From Posidonia oceanica (taxonomy: Eukaryota; Streptophyta; Magnoliopsida; Alismatales; Posidoniaceae): DNA of 64,000 nucleotides. The notes under the pieces are model-generated. The model had not been told where the DNA came from. It searched no databases and saw only the letters and a list, made by a program, of their open reading frames with translations. The DNA lies in contig JAZBRS010000054.1 of the NCBI GenBank assembly GCA_037176725.1, positions 14,650,001 to 14,714,000 of the forward strand. Direction: 5' to 3'. The translations under genes and the position numbers were made by a program. Within the stretch, counting starts at the first letter, position 1. Every line of letters begins with the position of its first letter. Shown here one piece after another: positions 47,009 through 56,143 of this stretch.

Positions 47009-47626
47009 TGTGGATGGATTTTTGGGGTGTTGAAGATGAAGATGCCGGTGCTTCCACGTACGTCGACAGTTTAGTTGTGATCGCCACATGCCTTTGGGCA
47101 GACAAGACACCTGGGGAGAGATTGTGAGGATGTGGTTCCTCGGACCACTAGATCGACGGCTAGGTGTCGTCTAGCGGCTTCCTCGTGTTACGTAAGCGTC
47201 GTTCCTTTCCCTTCAAAACAAATGAAAATCAAAGATCTAGATTAGTTCGTGTAGTAACTGTTAATAAAAAAAACAAACGAAGAACAATATTAACAAACGA
47301 ATCTAATACTAACCGGGGGTTGTTCCCCGCATGCATATGCTATGGGTCCTATGCTAAGGAATGCAATATGAAATAAAAAGATTGGAAGATACTCCCTTCA
47401 CCCTCGTGCTGTATGCAGTGGAGTAGAAGTGGAGGCACGGTCGGGCTCCGGCTTAGCTCAGGATCTCTGGGATCAAAGATAGAAGCCTAGGTTGGTGACC
47501 TCTTGAGGATAGGAGATAGAGTTTTGGGATTGGAAATCTAGCTCTCTGAAGGTGGCTCACAAAACTGACAGGGCTCTGCCTCTCTCTAAAATTTCGACCG
47601 GATGTTCAAACACTGACCTAGAGGGT

Positions 47627-47636
47627 CTATTTATAG
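47627..47636 (-). promoter_or_regulatory. TATA box of B 3' LTR
   Basis: CTATAAATAG on the minus strand, conserved in all B LTRs. Confidence 0.7.
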
Positions 47637-47983
47637 ACTCCAAGTGGTATAGGTGGTTAATACATAGAAATTTCTAGAAAAAGTGGCAGTTATGGCCAGT
47701 CGCCGCATGGGTAAGCGACAAAGGCTAGCAACCGCCCAGTCAAACGTGTGGAAAACCATAGAAACTCGGTCGACAGGAGCCACGATCATTAGTCGTCGGT
47801 TGGAGTGGCGCCTGATGGTCAAGGATCGTGGGGAATAACCATTGCGGTTCCACGACCGTCAGTCGCCGGTTAGATTGGTGCCTAGCTGTTGGTGGGGTTG
47901 TGGAACACAACTGCCAAAAATAACCGTTCGATTCGGTTAACGGAGCCCACGACTGTCAGTCGCTGCATAGAGTGGCGCTTAAC

Positions 47984-48101
47984 ATAGTCGCCTCCCCAGT
48001 TGGCAACTGACGTAGTTGCCTCCACAGCTGGCAACGGAGGCAACTGACTTAGTTGCCTCCCCAGCTGGCAACTGACTTAGTCGCCTCCCCAGCTGGCTAT
48101 T
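47984..48101. repeat. 28-bp tandem repeat in B LTR
   Basis: About four copies of a unit with TAGTTGCCTCC and AGCTGGCAACTGAC words; the 5' LTR (55662-55797) has about five. It is absent from the solo B LTR at 5765, which has a single unit, so it expanded in this subtype. Confidence 0.8.
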
Positions 48102-48459
48102 AGCAAGGTCTTTTGCATTTTTAACCCTGTCTTTTAAGTTTCATCCAGAAAACTAGATTAAAAGCCCGTAAAAGTTCAGATATCTCACAAAATCATAAAA
48201 ACATCTTCTTTAACTCAAATCTGCCACAGATTTGAGTGGAAAAGTGTGCTCAGAGGTACTCAAACTTGCCACTAGTTTGGGCGAATTAGCTCTGCCACAG
48301 CTAACGTCCTTGAGCTAAGTAGAATCAAGTGTTGTTTTTAAGCAAGTCACAAAAACTCCAGAAAATGTGTTATTAAAGCCTTAGTTATGTGATCTAGGTG
48401 CCTCAGAAGTTCCTGTTCTCTATTAAGTCTGGGAAATGCGAAAATGGGATATCTACAGA

Positions 48460-48470
48460 TGCCCCTCCTT
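48460..48470 (-). other. Polypurine tract of the B element
   Basis: AAGGAGGGGCA, identical to that of the 26-kb A element, two bases from TGTAGATATCCC. Confidence 0.85.
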
Positions 48471-51171
48471 GGAGTTGATCTTGGAACAAGATTGAGTCCA
48501 AGGTAAGAACAAATGTCCCATTGAGCATTTCCTGAAAAGGGGAGCTCCACCTCAAACAATCTGCCACAAGGGATGAAGGATGATAATAAAAAAGGAAGAA
48601 GGGGTGAACTGACTCGGTGTCGGGAGATTGCCGAACGGCCGGGTGGTTCGATTAATTGCCGTCATATTGAAGACTCAGGCATGGAGGGGTCAAGTTGGGG
48701 CTATTTGTCGCAACCGATGTCAAGCCCTGTCAACCATGTAGAGATGTACTTCAACGGGGCAGAAGCTAAGGGGGAAATCGTGGGGCGTGACCCTTACACA
48801 ATGGCGGGATACGGTTGGTCCCAAACCATATGGATATATGCGAAATGAATGAATGCAATTCATTGTGGTCAAGTGTTTTCCGTCCTCGAGTGTGACCAGT
48901 ACTCTCAGGAAAGGACTATCGTCCCACAGCTCGATTTGGCAAATAAAGGAGTTCTACGATTAAAGAACCAGGTGAGGGAGTGAACCCTTTGCCAAACCGG
49001 GGTTTGCCTTTTAGTCAAAGTGGGTGTGCCTTTGCATACTATATGAGCCCCTTAGGCATGAGCTCATTCTTTACGTTGTAAGCTTTTATACCTGCACACT
49101 TAACAAAAGATGTTAGTAATCACAGGTGAATCATTCCCAGTTCCTAGGGCGATTGACTAAGTTATACTTGTATAGGGGGCAAAGTAATCCCTTAATCATG
49201 CTTGGGAACTAGGTGGAGAGAATTAGTCTTGGCCTCAGCAGAGAGATGGAAAATCGGAGCCCAGTAGACACCGATTGTGAGTCATCCGTTGATGCTCTAA
49301 AGATTATTGCAGAAGCAATGTCTTTGTTGAGAAAAACGCACCCAAGACGTGAGACACGCTTGAATAGGATGCTATCTCCAAATCCGAGGTGAAATGATTG
49401 TTGCATCACCGGCCAGACTAATTCCAGTTTTCCTACTTACTAAGTTTTCACTTGTATGTAGGGTGGATGGTGCTTTTCTTTTTGGTTGGTTTTCTTGGAT
49501 TTTTTTCAATTTTTTTGAATTTTTAGACTTTCTGATTTTTTTTGGTATTTTGGGTTTTCTTTTTTTTTGTATTTTGGTTTTCTGATTTTTTTGGTAGTTT
49601 TTGGATTTTCTGATTTTTTTGGTAGTTTTTGGGTTTTCTGATTTTTTTTGGTATTTTTTGGATTGATGAGTGCAGTCACAACCGTCTACTCACAGCTTTT
49701 GCAGCAATGCCTGGTATTATCTAGGGTGAGAGACTTTCCCTTCTAACATGCTTAGTCTTTTGAGAACTTTGGGATCTCATACTAGCCTTAGTTTGATTGT
49801 TGTCTCCTTCATTTACTCAGTCCTTGAACTTCTAGGATTTCCTGCCCCTTGTCTGTGAGTGAGATAGGTGGAGGAGGTTTGAAGTGCAGTAAGCTCTTGA
49901 CTTTGGCTCAGGTCTTGAATTCTACTTGCCTTTCTTTCGTCCTTAATGCGTCTTTCTAGGATTTATGCTTTAGACACATAGACAGCTTTTGCCATGTGCC
50001 TTTTCCGCTCTTTGGACAGCTCTTTGCTGACCTATTTTAGTTGGACAGTTTCTTTTACTGTCTCTTTTCATTTGTTCCTCACTTGGACAGCTTCTTTGCT
50101 GCCTTCTTTCCTCTCTGTTTGGGCAATTTTTGCTGCCATCTTTTCTAGACGCTTTCTAAGTTAATTGGCAAGCGGTTCGTACCATAAGTCTTTGCTCCGT
50201 GCTTGCCTTTCCCTTACCTCCTCGTGCAAGTGTATGTGCAGACAGGACAAGGTTGAGGTTACCTTAATGTTCAGTTCCTTTTCTATTTAGGATGCAACTT
50301 TCTTTCCTTGGCTAGGACTTGGTCTTTGGTCCCTTCTAGAGTTCGGCATGCTAATTAAAGGTGTGTTGTATGTAACTCCCACGGATCTAAAGATGCCTTT
50401 AGGTTGTCACAACCAGTGGTTGGACCTTCCCTGGGTGTCACGGTCTCTGCTTGGGAACCCTAGGTAATATTTTGGTAGTTCTGCTTAATGCCTTAAGTTG
50501 TTAGGTATAGTCCACACTCATCAGTCATTTTTTTATTTTTTTTATTCTATAATCTAACTTAGCATTAGATACCAAATAAAGAAAAAACAAAGGAAGACAG
50601 AGTACGGAAAGAAAAATGTCTTACTTACATGTTTTAATCGAATTAACCACTGCCCTTAGTCGGGTTTTGTGGAACTTTGCACCTCCCTTCCTAGATGAGG
50701 GGGCTTACCTGAGGGGTGACTGCGGAAGTCTACCCCTGGCGTGTAGTAGTTAGGTGCATGTGGTGCATGTTCTTATCGTTCTTTTGGTTTGCACCCCGTC
50801 CTTGCTTTCTGAGGGTCAGAATCGGACTTGTCTTGACCCATTCCAGGTAGTGTACCCTTGGTGGCTTTCTCTTGGAGTGAGGCTATCAGATGTCCTCCTC
50901 CTCTTGAAGTGTGGCTGCCGATGTGCTCTGTAGTAACCTCTCCCTCATAACTGTAGTGCTCGTGACTGCCCCTAGTGTGTCCGTTTGTAGAATCGGGCGG
51001 CTTGGGAGGAGGATCAGCTCTTGCTTGTGCTGCTTGGAGAGCTTGGCAGAGTGAATTTAGTGCAACTTCTGCTTTATACCAGTCTGAATCCGCATATTCA
51101 TCATAGATGGGCTACTGGCTTTCTTGAATTATGTCCTGGAACATCTGAGAGTTCACTGCCCTTTCATTGCA
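48471..51171 (-). other. 3' internal region of the B element, non-coding
   Basis: About 2.7 kb with no recognised domain. A T-rich tandem (about 49490-49665, unit near 28 bp with TTTTTGGATTTTCTGA) and TTGGACAGCTTTTTGCTG-like repeats (about 49985-50140) are seen. A 91-codon plus-strand frame at 48573-48848 matches nothing I know and is not called. Confidence 0.65.
49490..49665. repeat. T-rich tandem repeat
   Basis: About five copies of a 28-30 bp unit with TTTTTTGGTAGTTTTTGG and TTTTCTGA words. Confidence 0.7.
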
Positions 51172-53298
51172 CTAGTCAATGTACTCATCATAGATGGGCG
51201 AGCAGCCTTCCTTTGTTAAGTCTTGGAGTACATGGGAATCAAGGTCCCCTTTGCTGGATGGGCTCTGCTCTAGATCTGCTGGTATGCACTGGATGGATGC
51301 GAACTCAGCCCAAGCAGCTGATAAGATGATCTCTGCATTTGCATGATCTACTCGGTAGTTGAACAAGGGCTCTTGGTGTATCTGCATCACCTGTCGTTCT
51401 TCCTGAGCCGCCTTTAGTCTGGCTTTGAGCTCAGACCACATGATATCACCCTTGTCATTCAGATTGTGTATTTTGTCTTTGACAGTGAAGCATTCTTCAA
51501 GGGTGTGCCCATTGTTCTGATGATAAGGGTAGTGCTTGGCCACATTAGCGTTTGGATAGCTTGGACTGGGTTCAAGGAGCTTCAGATCTCCACTCTCAAC
51601 CAGCATCCTGAATGTATCGGGGATTGATTCAGGAAGCGGAGGATAGTTTTGCCTTTGAGGGCCTTCGTAGTTTTGTGGAGGAGGGACGTTATGGTAGTTC
51701 CTTTGCCCCTGCTGTTGCCCTTGGTATCTTTGTTGGGCATGTACTGGATAATCAGGTGGCTATTGTTGTTGGTGCTGCATTGACTGCACTAACTGCCCCT
51801 AGTACTGTGCTGATTGGCTCAGGTACTGCTCTGGCTAATACTGGGTCAGTTGTCCTTTGCCTAGGAGTGATTGCTCAGACTAGTATAGGCCCTTTTGCTT
51901 CTACTGGATTGAGACCTGTGCCATGTCACCAGTGATCCCTTCAAGTGTATAGCCAGTGCCCTTCTTTTTGCCCCTTCCCTCGAGCTCTAAGAATGGTAGA
52001 TCCTCTCTGTGATAGAGGATCCTTGCAGCACGTTCGTGTAGCTAAGGGTATGTTTGGAGGTCACTCATCAGTAGCCCTGTTCTGAGTGCTCCTGTAGTGT
52101 TTCGGGCGATGATCTCGATAGCTTGGCTTTCAGGAATATAGCATTTGGACCTTGCAGCCATGTCCCTCCATCTACTTGTGAAAGTGGCGAACTCCTCATC
52201 AGGTTTCATCTTTTCAGCAAGGAGGTCGCTCATTGTAGGCTCATGCTAGATGTGATGGACATATTGGCAAAGAAATTTCTCCTGGACCATCTTGAAGTCA
52301 CTGAGATCATACGTTGTGAGCATGTTGAACCATCCCAGTGCTTCTCCATCCAAGCTTTTAAAAAAGAGGTAGATTATAAGCCCATTGTCATATTGATAGG
52401 GTAGAGCATCCATAGCAAATGTGGCTAGATGGCCTCTTGGATCCTTTATTCCACTGTATTTTCTCATTTTTGGCATTTTGAATCCAGGTGGAAAAATAAA
52501 ATGAGGAAATTTCGACGTGTCAAACCCTATCAGTGTTTTAGTTGTAACTCCCGCCTTAGTGAATGCTTCAGAGATCATTCTCTTGATGTCCTGTTCTGGC
52601 ACAGCTTGTTGTCCCTGGCTTAGGTGCCCATATGTTTGGTGGAGCGGCGGTGGTAGAGGGTTGTATGGTGGAGAGAAGGGCTGGGTTTGATGTGGAGTGT
52701 AGTATGATTGTGTGTTAGCGGGAGGTTGTGGTGAATGTGTTATTCCGGGATATTGTGGTTGGTATCAGGGCATGGTTTGATGCATGGAAGGATAGGTTTG
52801 TGTTGCGTGGTATTATGTGAATGAATTTTGAGTAGGGAAATTTATAGTGGGGTTTAGTGGCGTGGTGCATGTGTAGGCGTGAGTGGGCGTGGTTAATGGG
52901 TTTTGGTGGTAGTTTGGGAAAGAAGTTTGGTGGACGGATGACGTTTGTAGGCTCCTAAATGAGGGATGGTGGTGTCGTGCCAGGAGTTGGTAGATCTCAT
53001 GAGTCACTTCCTCAGATAGATAGGAAGCGGTCGATGTAGGTGGCACTACTTGAGAGGTTACCCTAGAATTTGTGTGTTCAAACGGGGAATTTCGAGGTCG
53101 AGAGTGGCTTATTTCTCTTTCTTCTTCACATGACCAGCTCAATGTTTGCAAGAAACTAGGGGTTTCTAGCTCCTCTGCTTGTGGAGTTGAAGCTCTGAAT
53201 AAGAACCCATTGGGGTCCGTGCTTGGTCGTGCCGTGGAGGTAGAGGTTGAGGCAGATGTCATGTTGATGTGCTCGTGATTTTGTTGATGAGCCTCCAT
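51172..53298 (-). pseudogene. Tat/Ogre-like gag of the B element, with TAG stops
   Basis: Gag relic read right to left. The N-terminal part (53298-52813) is Ser/Thr/His/Pro-rich and starts MEAHQQN. The capsid part (52602-52246) has FHLF/FPPGFKMPKMRKYSGIKDPRGH-like core words, then GEALGWFNML; it continues at 52233 with MSDLLAEKMKPDEEFATFTS and RWRDMAARS. A Gln-rich linker (about 51930-51660) carries at least five TAG stops. The C-terminal part (51606-51172) has YPYHQNNGHTLEECFTVKDK, a knuckle-like motif with Tyr in place of the usual first Cys. The reading frame is largely kept apart from the stops, so decay is by point changes. No pol follows. Confidence 0.85.
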
Positions 53299-54660
53299 TG
53301 CAAGATTGTCTTTTTTCTTTCTTTTTCTCTTTTTTTTTCTTTTGTCTTTTTTTCTTCTTTTCTTCTTTTCTTTTTCTTTTCTTTTCTTGTCTTTTTTCTT
53401 CTTTTTTTTCTCTTTTTTTAGACTATTACAGGAGATTATAGACTCAATACACTAACTAATACAGACTCAATTAAAATGAAAGTAAAAATAAAATAGTAAA
53501 CAGTTCCTGCTTTGATGTTTCTACAACCTGTCAACATAAATAATTAGGTTCCTGCAAGCAAGGCACACCGGAGCGTTCTACCCTGTAGTCGCTTGTAGCT
53601 TAGGCGACCAAGAAAGTCGCCGACTGACCGAGCGGCTGAGCGAGGCATCTTCTGAACAGGCAGCTTAAGCTCTGTTCTTCTGGCAGCCAAGGTCTGCTCT
53701 GGACAGACCGCACAACAAACAGGAAAATAAACAATACAAGTTTCAAGCAGATCGCTGTTTTTACCGTTTAGGTGATTAGTTAATGGATTGATTAAACCTG
53801 CATGTATTTATACTGAATGGGATTCTTGCTCATAGGTACCACTCTTTGACCTTCTTTAGGGTCCACCAAGAGGGGCCTAGATGGGGGGCTTGTCTCTCTA
53901 AAGAGAGACCCTCCACCTAAGATTCTGTCCTTAGGCTCGGCACTTAATCAAACCACAAATAAATAAACACAAAATATCAAAGTGTAAAGTATCTACCAAG
54001 TCTTAATATTGACTCAAGGAGGAAGGGGAGTCAATAATAACACTTAGGACACCTTGAGATCTTGATCCAACTATTGCAATTAACACTGAGTATGGGAGAG
54101 CGACTTGCACTGGCTCGGGTTCGCTCAGGTTAATTGTTCTAGCTAGAGGAAGACTTCCTCAAGGAACTTCAACTTTAATATAAAACAATTAGTTTCCACC
54201 TTAATGGTGGACACAACAAACCTAGAAATCGTTAAAAAGCTAAGAAAAAACAGTGGACAAGAATAGTTGTTTTTAACATTTTATGTAACTACAGATCCAA
54301 AAATACAACACAAATTACAAGAAAAAACTAATGATCTGCAGTAGAAAACAGACAAGAATGAGTCGCCTGTTGTAATGGCGCCTCTGTCAGTCACCACCTG
54401 GAGGTGCGACCAGGACAGATGCCCCTTGGATAGGCGGCTTAGTGCCGAAGTCTTCTGACCTCAGTAAAACAGACCCAGCTGTTGGAGCTTTGGATTTTAC
54501 TGACGTTAGAAACAGTAAAAAATGATTAAAAGGTTTGGGGTGCTGTGAGAACCTAACACACGATTCCCAAACCGAAAACTACACTAAGATCTATAAAAAA
54601 AAACGAAAAGGGAAAGAAGGGAAAAAACTTGCTTACGTAGCACAGGGGTTGGCTAAAGCC
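53299..54660 (-). other. 5' leader of the B element
   Basis: Non-coding region between primer site and gag. It holds a pyrimidine tract on the plus strand (about 53305-53425) and GTCGCC/GGCGAC word clusters (53585-53650 and 54360-54440) like those in the LTR. No gene is seen. Confidence 0.65.
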
Positions 54661-54663
54661 GAG

Positions 54664-54682
54664 TCCCACCGTGATCGCCAGA
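54664..54682 (-). other. Primer binding site of the B element
   Basis: The minus strand reads TGGCGATCACGGTGGGAC, three bases inside the LTR end (spacer GTTTC before it overlaps the T). It shares the TGGCGA start with the A site but differs after it. I cannot name the tRNA. Confidence 0.6.
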
Positions 54683-54685
54683 AAC

Positions 54686-56143
54686 TGTGGATGGATTTTT
54701 GGGGTGTTGAAGATGAAGATGCCGGTGCTTCCACGTACGTCGATAGCTTAGTTGGGATCGCCACTCGCCTTTGGGTAGACAAGACACCTGGGGAGAGATT
54801 GTGAAGATGTGGGTCCTCGGACCACTAGATCGACGGCTGGGTGTCGTCTAGCGGCTTCCTCATGTTACGTAAGCGTCGTTCCTTTCCCTTCAAAACAAAT
54901 GAAAATCAAAGATCTAGATTAGTTCGTGTAGTAATTGTTAATAAAAAAAACAAACAAAGAACAATATTAACAAACGAATCTAATACTAACCGGGGGTTGT
55001 TCCCCGCATGCATATGCTATGGGTCCTATGCTAAGGAATGCAATATGAAATAAAAAGATTGGAAGATACTCCCTTCACCCTCGTGCTGTATGCAGTGGAG
55101 TAGAAGTGGAGGCACGATCGGAGCTCCGACTTAGCTCAGGATCTCTGAGATCAAAGATAGAAGCCTAGGTTGGTGACCTCTTGAGGATAGGAGATAGAGT
55201 TTCGGGATTGGAAATCTAGCTCTCTAAAGGTGGCTCACAAAACTGACAGGGCTCTGCCTCTCTCTAAAATTTCGATCGGACGTTCAAACACTGACCTACG
55301 GGGTCTATTTATAGACTCCAAGTCGTGTGGGTGGTTAACACATAGAAATTTCTAGAAAAAGTGGCAGTTATGGCCAGTCGCCGCATGGGTAGGCGACTAA
55401 GGCTAGCACCGCCTAGTCAAACGTGTGGAAAACCGTAGAAACTCGGTTGACGGGAGTCACGATCATTAGTCGCCGGTTGGAATGGCGCCTGATGGTCAAG
55501 GATTGTGGGGAATAATCGTTGCTGTTCCACAACTGTCAGTCGCCAGTTAGATTGGTGCCTAGCTGTTGGTGGGGTTGTGGGACACAACAGCCAAAAATAA
55601 CCGTTAGATTCGGTTAACGGAGCCCACGACTGTCAGTCGCCGCTTAGAGTGGCGCCTAACATAATCGCCTCCCTAGTTGGCAACTGACGTAGTTGCTTCC
55701 ACAGCTGGCAACTAACTTAGTTGCCTCCACAGCTGGTAACTGACTTAGTTGCCTCCTTAGCTGGCAACTGACTTAGTCGCCTTCCTAGCTAGCTACTAGC
55801 AAGGTCTTTTGCATTTTTAACCTTGTCTTTTAAGTTTCATCCAGAAAACTCGATTAGAAGCCCGTACAACTTCAGATATCTCACAAAATCATAAAAACAT
55901 CTTCTTTAACTCAAATCTGCCACGGATTTGAGTGGAAAAGTGTGCTCAGAGTTACTCAAACTTGCTACTAGTTTGGGCGAATTAGCTCTGCCACAGCTAA
56001 CGTCCTTAAGCTAAGTAGAATCAAGTGTTGTTTTTAAGCAAGTCCGGAAAATGTGTTATTAAAGCCTTAGTTATGTGATTTGGGTGCATCAGAAGTTCCT
56101 GTCCTCTATTAACTCTAAGAAATGTGAAAATGGGATATCTACA
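54686..56143 (-). mobile_element. 5' LTR of the B element
   Basis: TGTGGATGG to ATATCTACA, matching 47009-48457. TATA box at 55305-55314; 28-bp repeats at 55662-55797. Confidence 0.92.
55305..55314 (-). promoter_or_regulatory. TATA box of B 5' LTR
   Basis: CTATAAATAG on the minus strand. This copy would drive transcription of the element. Confidence 0.7.

Larger units (their letters stand above)
47009..48457 (-). mobile_element. 3' LTR of the B element
   Basis: From TGTGGATGG to ATATCTACA. It contains the TATA box (47627-47636), GTCGCC/GGCGAC words (about 47695-47985) and a 28-bp tandem repeat (47984-48101). Confidence 0.92.
47009..56143 (-). mobile_element. Family B element, full ends, gag-only (9.1 kb)
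   Basis: Minus strand: 5' LTR 54686-56143, primer site, leader, gag relic (51172-53298), a 2.7-kb 3' region, polypurine tract (48460-48470) and 3' LTR 47009-48457, with GAGGC duplication. LTRs are 1449 and 1458 bp and differ by about 5% by eye in the first 165 bases. There is no protease, reverse transcriptase, RNase H or integrase, so it is non-autonomous in form. It is inserted in the 42-bp array of the outer A element. Confidence 0.92.

Noticed and set aside
48573..48848. 91-codon plus-strand frame in the B element
   Set aside because: Runs against the element strand in its 3' region; no recognised motif.
53305..53425. Poly-T/CT tract as a poly-A tail of a LINE or SINE
   Set aside because: It is a mixed C/T tract within the B leader with no adjacent LINE or SINE body and no target duplication.
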